This document shows positions 20,899 to 30,844 of a stretch of 57,058 nt of DNA, in pieces; position 1 is the stretch's first letter; each line of letters begins with the position of its first letter. The notes under the pieces are model-generated. The model made no database searches, was not told where the DNA came from, and worked only from the letters and a program-made list of their open reading frames with translations. The position numbers and the translations under genes were made by a program. This stretch comes from Tieghemiomyces parasiticus (taxonomy: Eukaryota; Kickxellomycota; Dimargaritomycetes; Dimargaritales; Dimargaritaceae): the NCBI GenBank assembly GCA_027575765.1, contig JANBPT010000202.1:1-57058 (forward strand), read 5' to 3'.

Positions 20899-23894
20899 TA
20901 CAGCGTTGGGACTAGGTAAGAAGACTGTTAGAGAGGGGGAGGCGCCCTGTCGCCATTGGGGATCCCTTTTTTCTGTTTGACAGACACTAATCTTGACATT
21001 TACAGCTTGTCTTCCTCCTTGTGTCACCCATTTGACTCACTGGTGTGTCCTCCAGCTGGCTATTTTGATTTGGAGCGGCCTCCACTAAGGGATCTTCAAC
21101 GAAGAGTGGCGAGGCACTTTGCTCCAGCGCAGTAGGAAGCCATGTTGGAAGTAATATCGGTCAGTTTGGCGAGTATTTCACAGTCGATCACCTACACTTA
21201 AATAGGAGAACATGGTCGAACCAAGTCCGCCAGGCATGCTGGGAAGTGGGTAGAAGAGGGCCTGATTCCAATTAATAAGGCACTTTCTTACCCCGCTTAA
21301 GCCGATCGCCATGAAAGAGGACACTAAAATGCGGGGTATCACGCTATAAATGTCGTCCTCTGGGAAGCGACGGTGTCAAATCACAGTTCCCACTAGTCGT
21401 CCCTGTAAGCATTGAAGCTACAGCGGCCAGAGTAAATGGAATCGCATTAAGGATCAGCTATAGACTAAACACATACTGATGTAGACACCTGAGTGATCGT
21501 CGTGACAAGGAAAGCGTCACAGGGCCTAAAATTAAATAATTTTATTACAGCGGTTGCTGGTGGCTTTAAGTGGTACGATTGCTCGGGAGTAAGGAGCCAT
21601 TCCAGGGAAATCCGTGCTATATTGATGACGCAGGCTTCGTGGGTTTTGGACATCTACCTTCCTCCGACCGAATCAAGCAGCCCTATGTCAAATGTAGCAT
21701 GCGTATATGTACTGGGCATATGGAGGGGCTCCTCCTCGGGTAAACAAAAGATGATGTGGCCTCCTCCCGCATCCCAACCTCTCAGAAAATGATTACTCTC
21801 ATTTACTGTATTTATGTTATGTTGAGATGCTCACAAGAGGATCGACCATACTTAAATACAATGTATAATATAAGGTTTGAAGTTAGGGTTCGTCTCAACT
21901 TTAAAGGAAGACATACTAGCAAACGAAAGAGAAGAAGATAGTGACGGGTCGCGGTTGGTCGCGGCATCGAATCCACTATACCTTCGTCCTTGGAAGACAA
22001 TTAAACTCTTGGAACGCCACCTTCCGGAACAGGAGTGCGTTGGGGGGGGGTCGGGATTAACGGGGGGATTATCTTCCCCTACACCACACTACTACTCATT
22101 CTTACGGACTCATCAACCTGGGCACCAACCGGGCGTTGTCTAGAAACCTGATCAATGCTTCTCAATGCAGTAATGGAATTACTGATGAACTTGGCCGTGT
22201 TCTCGGTCATGATTCGCGTTGGCCTGGTTCGAAAGTCTGCCCCGTCTAGCACTTGCCTAAACCTCCTGGTAGCTGACGCCTATTAACTTGCCGCGATGGT
22301 TATGGCCACCTCTATATCGCAGCGAACCATGGACCCCCAACCACAGACGTCCGTCGCAGATCCGCCAACGCCCACTCTGGTCCAAGGGTGACGTCACTGT
22401 CAGTATGCCGGCAAGGCTTAGGAGGACTTGGTGGCCCAAATTCGGCCTCTAGGCGCCCAGTGCGCTGGCACTCCCGCACGAATGTCTGCTCGCACCAGTG
22501 CACCGGTCGAGGACGTTAAACCGCATGCAGGTAACCAAGTGCGGTAAGAACGTGGGCGTGTAGCGCAACTGGGACATGTAAGGATATCTTGCTAGACGCC
22601 GTACGGTAATTAAGTGTCGAATGTCTTGCGGAAAGGGCACCGTAGAGATTGCGGACCATAAAGTGTGACGGGGCGAGCCGGGTAGCATTTGACGGCAAGT
22701 TCGGTAAGGAGTCTTTGACTGCAAGCACCAACCAACCCAAGGTGCTTGATGAGCCTTGAAGCGTTGGGCGGTGCGAGAAAACGAAGGTGGTTGGTACAAA
22801 GTAAATACTTAGTAATGGCCAGCGCAATTGGCCTAATGTTAGGCCAGGCGTCCCAGTTCCGATCACCACGACTGTAGCAGAACCTCCTTCGGCCACCGGC
22901 CTTAGCAAGAGTGGGAATACGCGTGCAGGTGCAACTGATAGATGGTAAGCATAATCTTACCATATACAGATGGGCCTAAGGGTGAATCATGCCGCTGTGT
23001 GGGTACGATATGGACACAGGTCCCATAGGAAGGCCGGCCTTTCTGCACCTAGGCCCATACCGCTACTAGTTTTCAGCTCCAAGGCCGTGTGGACTAGTCG
23101 TTGGCGGTGGCTGTAACGGTGCCATTGCTTCCCCGCCCTGTTCCCGCTCGTACGCCCACGCTGGCCGATTTACTCGGCAGCCTATGCTTACCACGTTGTC
23201 GCTAGGGTAGCACGCCTGGCCCGTTTCCGGCCTGTGCTCGATTGCAGCCCCTAGCCGTAGCTTCCCCCTTCACACTCCCAACAGTCCAGGCTGCAGCTCC
23301 GCCTGAGCCCCATTGGCTATCCCGAAGGGCCCGTTCTTTATGATCTATCGGCATCGGATGCTGCTTAAGGGAGTGGAGGCGGGCGGTGACCAGTATAGCG
23401 CGGCCGACGTAGCTAGCCATACCAAACGACACAGCTGCGCCAAGCAGCACTCCACCAACGTTTGGGCGGCAGTGGGATGTCCTCGTGATGCATAGCAGAT
23501 TTGGAAGGGGGAAAAGATGCACCTAGCTTCCCTTTTTGGCTGAGAATGCCTTTTTCGTATTTCCATTTCAACTAGAAGGTTGAAGGCGCGTCTGGTGCGG
23601 GAGGCCTTTGCATTTCTGCACTCCTCGCGCCTTTCGTCACCCCGCCCCGCCCCGTCCCGCCCTCTTCTCTTCCCCTCCCACTCACATACACCTTGCCAGT
23701 GGGTGCTTATGCCAACTCCGACCCACCCTTCCCCAACCGACTTGGTGCCCTCTTTCTCCTCCAGTTATTAGGTACCGGTTGTATCGCCCAACAAGCGCGC
23801 CTATCCCAGCGCCCTACTCGCCCGGCCCTGCCCCGCTCTCTACCGCGGCTACTCATTTCTTCCCTGCTTGTCTCCCATTCACCCCCCGCCCGCA
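20899..23894. other. Three-kilobase stretch without a convincing gene
   Basis: All frames are short (under 135 codons) and look random on both strands. I found no inverted terminal repeats, reverse-transcriptase or transposase motifs, tRNA boxes or snRNA signature blocks. From about 23600 the plus strand becomes strongly C/T-rich, like a promoter or leader for a rightward transcript. Confidence 0.45.
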
Positions 23895-24386
23895 ATGAGC
23901 TCCACCACATTCAACAAGGTCATGGAGGTCAAGGCGCTAGCCGAGCAGTGCGCCGCAAGTGAGGCTTACAAAAGTGTAAGTTGGGCGACGGCCACTCTGG
24001 AAGGTGCTTCGCCGTGGCAACGCATGGCCATAGAGAGGAAAAAGGAAAGCATAGTACCTCGCTTTGGTCTAGACACTATGGCCTTCCGCCCGACTACTAA
24101 CAAAAGGCCGCCTCCACACGGTTCCCCCTTTCCCCGCCTCCCACTACTTTCCTGTGTCTTGACTGGTGCCCTCACGGAATCTGTGCCACCACCTTCCGTG
24201 TGGACGAAAGTGTATAGCCAGGATAACCAGACACTACCAGCGGCGAAAAGGTACGTCTGCCATTCCACGGCATTCCGCCAGCCCACTGCCCTCTACGGAT
24301 TTTTACTGGCCTTCAATACTACTTTGCCGCAGGGCCCATCGTTAACCCCCCGTCCACTTCCTCTGCTATCGAAGACATTGTCCTAA
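23895..24386 (+). CDS. Doubtful small ORF upstream of the HMG-box gene
   Basis: An ATG-initiated frame of 163 codons follows a C/T-rich leader-like tract. The first 27 residues (starting MSSTTFNKVMEV) look protein-like and end at a perfect gtaagt donor near 23976. The rest looks less so. It could be a small spliced gene; for example, a later donor (AAAAG/gtacgt) lies near 24249. I could not build a convincing spliced product and know no homologue. It may instead be leader sequence of the HMG-box gene. Confidence 0.3.
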   Translation: MSSTTFNKVMEVKALAEQCAASEAYKSVSWATATLEGASPWQRMAIERKKESIVPRFGLDTMAFRPTTNKRPPPHGSPFPRLPLLSCVLTGALTESVPPPSVWTKVYSQDNQTLPAAKRYVCHSTAFRQPTALYGFLLAFNTTLPQGPSLTPRPLPLLSKTLS

Positions 24387-24469
24387 TCACATATTTGCAA
24401 CTTTGCTCGCCGAATCCTGGCTGCTACACCCTGCTCTGAACTCCTCCGTCCCATTCCTTGACAACGACC

Positions 24470-25930
24470 ATGACCCACCTGTCGCCACTAGGCAACATCC
24501 CGATAGAAACCAAAATGTCGCAGGAGGCCATTACCGAAGCTCAGTTCGTAAGTGCCAGAGACCCTAATGACCGCTCTCACCGGTCATAGACATGTAGGGC
24601 CCGTGCCACTTTGCGGGCCCATCTGCAAGAGGAGTGCCCACCTTACGAAGTCGGTAGCAGCCACCGACCCGCACCCCTTCCCTTCAGGTAGAGTCTAACC
24701 CCGCCCTGCGCCTGTGCTACTCTCCACACCGCTCGTCCTCCAGCGCACCATGAGCTACGCTATGGCCACGTCCCGGCTCAAAATGAAACTGCGGCGACTC
24801 AAGGCCGACCTTCGGTAAGTCCTCTCCAGCCGCCGTTGGTGAATTTGCGAACCGCCGATACCTCCATAATAGGCACCTGTCTAGGCTCGGCTTTTCCCCT
24901 AGCGAGGCCCGCACACTTTTTTCTATCTAACCATTCCCGCCAAATATCTCCAAACTGCTGCCCATATGGCTCCTTACGCCATCTAGTATTAAGCAGGAGG
25001 TGGTACACCTAGACCCTTCCACGATCGACCGAGCGGGTATCCTACGTCTTCTCTCCCAGAAACCTTCGCTCCAGGCAGCGGTGGATGCGGAGGACCACGA
25101 GATTCTCCGCACAGGCCGGTACCAGCCCGAAGTCTGGGCGTCATACATCACTGCCGAGGAGGTCGACGAGCTGTTTAGTTCCGACGACGATATATCTGCT
25201 GCCGCCCTCGCGTTTCACCTTCAACCCCAGCATCCATACTCGGTTGCGGACGATTTCGGCGGCGAGACCGACACTGCGGCCCACAGTAGCCACGAGGTCG
25301 AGGGCCCGCTTAAGAAGAAGCGTCGGACTCGGCGACCTAAAGACCCTAATGCCCCCAAGAAACCCCAGAATGCCTACTTCCGGTACCGCGACCAGGAACT
25401 GGCCCGGCTCAAGGCGGTGCACGGTAACGACAGTAGCACCGACCTTACCAGGCTGATTAGCGACAATTGGAACCAGCTGCCATCAGTGGAAAAACAGGTA
25501 AGTTCGGGAAATTGTAGAACGGCGAGTGAGCCGACATTGACGCGGATTTACTTGCTATTGATATCGACAATCCCAGGCTAAGCGTATGCGCCATGTGTAC
25601 TGACAACTCCTACCTCCCCCTTCCCAATCCTTTTCTTGATTGGGATATCACCACCAGCCTTACTACGATGCCTACCATCGGGAGTACGACGAGTACCGCA
25701 CGACGGCTAAGGCCGAAAAGGCAGCGGGGATTGCTGAAGCGGCCTCGTCTGTCCCAGCCGCCGACATTCCGGAGCGCCCGCTCTCCGCCGAAGGCTCAGC
25801 CGCCCCGCGATCTCCAGGCGACGACGACGGCTCGCTACTAGCCGATCCCGCGGACGAAGAAGAAGCACTAGGTGACGAGGAGGAGGAGGGTGACATTGAG
25901 CTGGGTTCGGACGTCCCAGATGAGGGGTAA
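24470..25930 (+). CDS. HMG-box protein, Nhp10/Nht1-like (INO80 complex subunit candidate)
   Basis: Yeast Nhp10 is an HMG-box subunit of the INO80 chromatin remodeller, and this gene has the same layout. Exons are 24470-24547, 24744-24814, 24987-25497 and 25658-25930 (310 aa), with gtaagt donors throughout and the frame kept. A short basic helix with coiled-coil character is near residues 30-50 (ATSLRKMK-like spacing: SRLKMKLRRLKADLR). The HMG box follows a basic patch (KKKRRTRR): PKDPNAPKKPQNAYFRYR, then LISDNWNQLPSVEKQ, spliced directly to PYYDAYHREYDEY. The PYY at the start of helix 3 is also found in yeast Nhp10, which supports one 160-nt intron rather than a microexon. The tail is acidic (DEEEALGDEEEEGDIEL). 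The gene converges on the AP-3 beta gene. Confidence 0.82.
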
Positions 25931-26316
25931 ACTCGCTCAGGGTAAGCTCAAGCTCTCTGCCTACGCTCCTATGGCTGCCTTCCTCATGATGTACCGATTC
26001 ATTCCGTACTTGCCTTCCAAACTCCCCTACCATTGCGCTCTGTTTTATATGTAGTCCTACCGTTCAACCATCTCTTTATTTCCATTTTTAATAGTGCTTT
26101 CAAATTCGATGGACCTTGCCAGGTTATCACTTGATTAATTGAATATCACCTCGTCTCAAAATGTTCTTCTGATCAGTATTTTAAAGGGGTGTAGGAATTT
26201 AAGCAGTGAAAGGATTATGGAGAGTATCTGTAGTTGTCAACGTGGGCAAATGACTTTTTAGCAGAAATCAAATCCTTCCCTCCACCAAAACATATACACG
26301 CACATAGTCTCGGTTG
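25931..26316. other. Convergent A/T-rich 3' intergenic region
   Basis: It separates the stop codons of the HMG-box gene and the AP-3 beta gene. The sequence is A/T-rich with TTTTATAT and ATTTTTAATA tracts that may serve transcript end formation on both strands. No gene was seen. Confidence 0.45.
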
Positions 26317-28989
26317 TTATGCCTGGCTGACGAGGGTCCGCTTCTCAGGGGTGGGGCCATCGTCGCTGTCAGACGGGTCTTCTGAGTCGTAGTCGCTCCG
26401 ACCCTCGTCTGACGAATAGAAACTACTGCCGGTGGTGCTGCTATCTGCCGAATACGAATCGTACGAATCCGAGTAGGAATACTCTGCACCGTCCCGGCCC
26501 ACTGTGACTTCCTTAGCGTGGACGGGCGACGAGGATGAACTCTCGTCAGATTCGGATTCCTGGTACTGGCTTCGTCCCTTGTGCGATGAAAAGGCCCCCG
26601 ATGATGCCGGGTTGGCCTTGGCCGCCGCCAAAATCTCGGCAGTATCGTCGTCGCTATAGAAATCATCCAGCGTCTTAAAGTGTTTCCCGGGTGCCGCGGC
26701 ACGGGCGGTGGCAGCGGTCCGGCGGCCGCCGCTGCTCGTACTCGATTCGGTAGCCGAGGCAGGAGCGATGATGCGTGGGTGGGCGTCGTACAGGGCCGAC
26801 CGAGCCGAGGGCACGGCGGACATGCTGGCCGGTTGGCCAGTGCCACGGTCTACTGGCGACGGCCGGGTGGTCGGCCAGGTGGGCAGATTGTGGTACCCGG
26901 GCACAGGGCGACCCAAGACCAGGGCCAAAGAGCCGAGGGTGAATTGGCTGGTCGTACCTTGTGAGGACGCCGGTCCCGTGGGCGCCTTAACTATGGCCGA
27001 AGGTTGCGCATCGTCCTCTAGAAACGCTTGGGCTAAGGCCGTCTGCAAGGCAACCAGGTGCGGCTCGTCTGGTGGTGGCGTGCCGGCTTCGCGGTCGAGG
27101 ATCGGTTGGACGAGTGCCTGAAGGAACCGCGCACGGTCGCGGACGTCAAACTCAAGGTCGTACCGGGCCAGGGTGAAAAGGTAGCGAGCCAACGGCGCTA
27201 TAGGGGGAGAGTGCTGCCCCTCCTCACTATCAACTTCCTCTTGTTCCTCTGGCATAGGCTTTGCTGGGTCGAGGCACAATGTGGCTAAGGCGCGGGCGGC
27301 CATAGTAATGATCTGCAGTTTAACCTCGGCAGGTTCCTCGCGGAACGTGCGGCCACCGAGTCTTAGGGCATCTAGCACGTGATCGTGCAGATCTGCGGCG
27401 TGGCGGCCGACCAAATCGTAAATAGCGGCACGCGCAGTCGGGGTGGTGGGGCCCGTGAGGAGACTGAGCAGATCTACTAGGATGGCACGGAGACAATCAG
27501 CTGCGCACCCGGCGAGGATCACCGTGCGCAGACTTTCCACAGCGTACCCGGCGATGTCGACGTCCCGATGGCGGGTTAGAATGATAAGGCCGCGCAAACA
27601 TGGGTCGCGGTGCCCGGCTTCACGGGGCAGCGTAACGGCACAGTGGGCTATGGTGAGCACGGTGGCGCGCACTAGATCGGTGGATCCCGTTTGGAGGTAC
27701 CGCTGGAGTTCCCGCAAAAGCGTGGGGGCGTGGGGTGGGGAGATGGCGGCACGCAGGATCCGCAGTTTGAGTTGCCAGACGTAGGCCGGATCGGTTGGCA
27801 CCACAAAAAAATGACGGAGGTGGGCGTGGAATAGATCGGGCCTGCGGTCGCAGATAACGGCCACCTGAGTGAGCACGGCGTACTCGAGTTCGTGGCCCGC
27901 ACGCAGCACCCGAATCAGCGGTTTGACCACCCGAGGAAGGTCGCCAACGGGGCCAAGGTGGTAAAGGGCTGCCACCACTGCCATGACCACCGCGCAGTTG
28001 TCACTCTGGAGGAGCGGCCAGAAGGCTTGGAGGAGGAGAACGTGGTCCGGGTCAAGGGCCGGTGGTGAGGTCAACGAGGTTGAATCAGTGGTGCGTTGGC
28101 CATCGTCGTCGGAGATGGACTCGTACCCGTCAGCCGATCGACTTGAGGACACACGGACAGTCGACCCGTCGACCTCGGGTTTTAAAGGGACCGGATTGGG
28201 GTTGGTAAACTGGGTCCGAGCGTAGCGCAGGAGGAGGTTGACAATAGCGATCTGGCCCCACTCGTCAGCGTCGATGAGCATATCGCACAGTTTGGCGAAA
28301 TGCGGGTGGATAAGGTCAAACCGGTCGGGACAGACCTCGTTGAAAGCCTGGATGGCACTCCCGATGGTAATGGGACTGTTATCGTTCAGCAGGACACGGA
28401 CCACTGCCACCAATCCGGGGGCGGTCTCGGGGTCGAGGCTGTATAATTTGGGGATGGCGTACGCCGCGGTCTTGCGCACGGATGAGGAGCGGTCAGTGAC
28501 TCCCTTCTGGATGGCCATCATGACAATGGAACTAATTAGCGGCACGCGGATGCTGGACAGCACGCGGAGGGCCATGACGCGGATGCCGGCATGGGTATCG
28601 CTCAGATCTTTCTGAAAGGTATTAATGGCCAGCAGGGCCAGGTCCTGTTCCTGTTCGGCGTACCGCAGCAGATAAATGTAGACCAGCTGGCGGATCTCCA
28701 AGTTGCCTACAGCCACGTTCTTGACCACATCGGGGAAGTACGGTGAGGCGTCGTGGCCCTTCGCAATCACGGCCACTAGTCGTTTCATGCCTTCCAGTTT
28801 ATCGCGGTCCGCCCGCGAGGCTAGCTTCTCACGCACGTCTGACAGTTTGAGTTCGGCCGTATCGTAGAATTGCACCGGGTTCTCGAACCCAAAGTCCTTG
28901 GCGTTTTCGACCAGGCCCTCTGACACGCGCTTGGAGAGCTCCGCCGCGCTCTGTGCTAGGGCCGCCGCGCGGTTAAAGTACTCAGCCAT
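26317..28989 (-). CDS. APL6: AP-3 adaptor complex beta subunit (beta-3 adaptin)
   Basis: Large subunit of AP-3, which sorts cargo from Golgi/endosomes to the vacuole. One exon of 890 aa from MAEYFNRAAA. The N-terminal adaptin trunk of about 580 residues has the expected helical repeats: DRDKLEGMKRLVAVIAKGHD, NLEIRQLVYIYLLRYAE, NTFQKDLSD, GIRVMALRVLSSIRV and SSVRKTAAYAIPKLY. The KGHDASPYFPDVVKNV segment is characteristic of beta-3 rather than beta-1/2. The C-terminus is a Ser/Asp/Glu-rich hinge (for example SESDESSSSS), which beta-3 proteins share. The protein ends in that hinge, with no obvious appended ear domain. Yeast Apl6 is of similar length (about 809 aa), while the human subunit is longer. 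The first in-frame ATG with a good adaptin N-terminus sets the start. Confidence 0.93.
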   Translation of the reverse strand: MAEYFNRAAALAQSAAELSKRVSEGLVENAKDFGFENPVQFYDTAELKLSDVREKLASRADRDKLEGMKRLVAVIAKGHDASPYFPDVVKNVAVGNLEIRQLVYIYLLRYAEQEQDLALLAINTFQKDLSDTHAGIRVMALRVLSSIRVPLISSIVMMAIQKGVTDRSSSVRKTAAYAIPKLYSLDPETAPGLVAVVRVLLNDNSPITIGSAIQAFNEVCPDRFDLIHPHFAKLCDMLIDADEWGQIAIVNLLLRYARTQFTNPNPVPLKPEVDGSTVRVSSSRSADGYESISDDDGQRTTDSTSLTSPPALDPDHVLLLQAFWPLLQSDNCAVVMAVVAALYHLGPVGDLPRVVKPLIRVLRAGHELEYAVLTQVAVICDRRPDLFHAHLRHFFVVPTDPAYVWQLKLRILRAAISPPHAPTLLRELQRYLQTGSTDLVRATVLTIAHCAVTLPREAGHRDPCLRGLIILTRHRDVDIAGYAVESLRTVILAGCAADCLRAILVDLLSLLTGPTTPTARAAIYDLVGRHAADLHDHVLDALRLGGRTFREEPAEVKLQIITMAARALATLCLDPAKPMPEEQEEVDSEEGQHSPPIAPLARYLFTLARYDLEFDVRDRARFLQALVQPILDREAGTPPPDEPHLVALQTALAQAFLEDDAQPSAIVKAPTGPASSQGTTSQFTLGSLALVLGRPVPGYHNLPTWPTTRPSPVDRGTGQPASMSAVPSARSALYDAHPRIIAPASATESSTSSGGRRTAATARAAAPGKHFKTLDDFYSDDDTAEILAAAKANPASSGAFSSHKGRSQYQESESDESSSSSPVHAKEVTVGRDGAEYSYSDSYDSYSADSSTTGSSFYSSDEGRSDYDSEDPSDSDDGPTPEKRTLVSQA

Positions 28990-29591
28990 CCGGGTAGGGT
29001 AACGCCGAGGGTAGAACCCCACTGAACGGGCAGGTGGACGCAGGGGAGGAGATATTTTCAGCGATGACCGCAAGCGATGGAGGATTACCAGTCAAATCTC
29101 GACGGTAGGGATGAAAGCGGGCTAAGCGACAGCCCAGAGACGAAACCGCGGTACTGGTGGGGTGGATGCAGATAGGAGTGAACACGAAGATGGTAGATGC
29201 AGTGGCGGGGTAAGGAGTTTGGTGACCAGGCCGCAGGATGCCTATTCGGATAGGGCTAGTCACGCATTGCTGACAAGGAACCATACTTTGGCAGGCCAGC
29301 CCCCAGCCCCCAGGCCCCGGCTATGACAGTAGCTCAATATCCCGACGCTCTTCCCTGACGGCACCAAGGTCATTCCCTAGGCCGGAAAGCCATGCTACAG
29401 CTAGCGATGTTCTTCAGGCTTATCCGCCGAAAAAGCATTTCGCATCTACTCTGCTCTCATAGCTATCACCGGTTTATTATGTCTAATCAGAGTGGAGGGG
29501 CAACTGCGTCGGGCTACAGCCTAGTTCCCTCAGTCATGTAAAGACAGAGGACCCTGTGCAGGAGGTATATCCATATCCATGTGCACCTTCC
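28990..29591. other. Intergenic region between frataxin and AP-3 beta genes
   Basis: Holds the 3' end of frataxin and the promoter of AP-3 beta, both minus strand. A C-rich CCCCAG-type repeat lies near 29297-29320. No gene or RNA was seen. Confidence 0.45.
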
Positions 29592-30495
29592 TCACAAGAC
29601 CTTAACATCACCCCCGACGATGGCGGATAGCTCAGTATTGAGGAGCCCGTCCAAGGTGCTGCCGTCACGGTGGTAGAACCACCGGCCCGACCCCCGGTCG
29701 TAGTCAAACCGTTTGGGCCCGCTGGTCGGTGACGACAACCAAATCTGCTTATTGGGCGGCTGCTTGTTGACTACGTAGGTACCGTGGCTCCCCAGACACA
29801 AGGTCATTACACCACTCTGCACATAAGTCGGGTAGTCAATATAGGGTGAAGCAGAGAGGCGACGCAATAAAAAAAATGAGCTGTGAGGGCGGGGCTTGGG
29901 CCAAGCGCCAGACGTATACCCTATCTATGGAACAGAAGTATCATCGAGACAAGGCACGGACAGGTGATAGAGTTCCTCACTTACAGTGTATTCAACGTCG
30001 AAGCCCGGCAAATCGGTTTCCTCGCACAGTACCTCGAGGTTGTCATGTAGGGTCTCCATGGTATCCCCGGAGATGTCGTGGTACTCGGAGTCGGTCAGGT
30101 CGCTAGCAATAATTCAGGCACATGTTGGTGGAGCAGCAAGGTAGCTAGCCTGGCCTGTTAATAGAATTCCTACGTAACGGACGATTATTTCATTAGCACT
30201 GCGCACTACGTTCTCTATTTGCTGGAGGCCGTTCAACCTACCTGATCACGAATCCCGAGGCAGAATGGGTGGTGCGGCGCGGCTGCAGGGCGAATGGACA
30301 AGTGGTCCGGGTGGGGCGAAGGGCAGCGGCACCGACGGTGCCCGTTACTTGGGCAGCTTGACGGCTAATAGCGACGCGGCCCGGAATACGGGCGCTGCTA
30401 ATCAGTCGCCGTCCAGGCGGCACCCGGGCGGCCGGTAAGTGGTGCCGCCGCAGAGAGGCAACCCCAGTGGTGAAGAGGTTAGGTAGGCGTGCCAT
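29592..30495 (-). CDS. YFH1: Frataxin, mitochondrial iron-sulfur cluster assembly protein
   Basis: Frataxin acts in the mitochondrial matrix with the cysteine desulfurase Nfs1 and scaffold Isu1. Exons are 30495-30242, 30102-29985 and 29816-29592 (198 aa), with gtaggt and gtaagt donors. The first 85 residues are rich in Arg, Ala and Ser and lack acidic residues, as expected for a matrix-targeting presequence. The fold follows: acidic helix 1 ([24 protein letters not shown] region after LTDSEYH), DVEYTSGVMTL, then the invariant sheet motif [19 protein letters not shown] and SGPKRFDY, ending with WFYHRDG and LDGLLNTEL. Length fits fungal frataxins (about 170-200). The gene lies in the same direction as Brr2, 349 bp downstream of its stop codon. 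Confidence 0.96.
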
Positions 30496-30844
30496 GGCGG
30501 AAGTTAGAAGCTGATATAAATGACAAATGAGAATCGTGCAATGAGGATGTCGAGGGGCAAGGGGGTACATGTGGGGTTAACCGTCAAGTGCCGGGGGGCA
30601 TCTTCTCAGAGCCTGTCGAGGGTATCCCATCAACAACGTCCGTAAAGCCTTGCATTAATGACGCGTTCACTTGACTGGTAGGCTGCCAGTCGAATATACT
30701 GGCCAGCAATAGTATTCCAAGCCCAAGCAATGTTCGTGTTCCATTGTTAGATGATACTAGTTTACTAAAACATGGAGGTGTTAAAACCGATAGAAAATGT
30801 GGGTATAGATCATAATGATAAACAGCAGGCCTCTACATAACACC

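Noticed and set aside
25571..25588. An 18-nt microexon (AKRMRH) between HMG-box exons 3 and 4
   Set aside because: Its donor would be a poor gtgtac and both flanking introns would be about 70 nt. Direct joining gives an uninterrupted frame and the PYY start of helix 3 found in yeast Nhp10.
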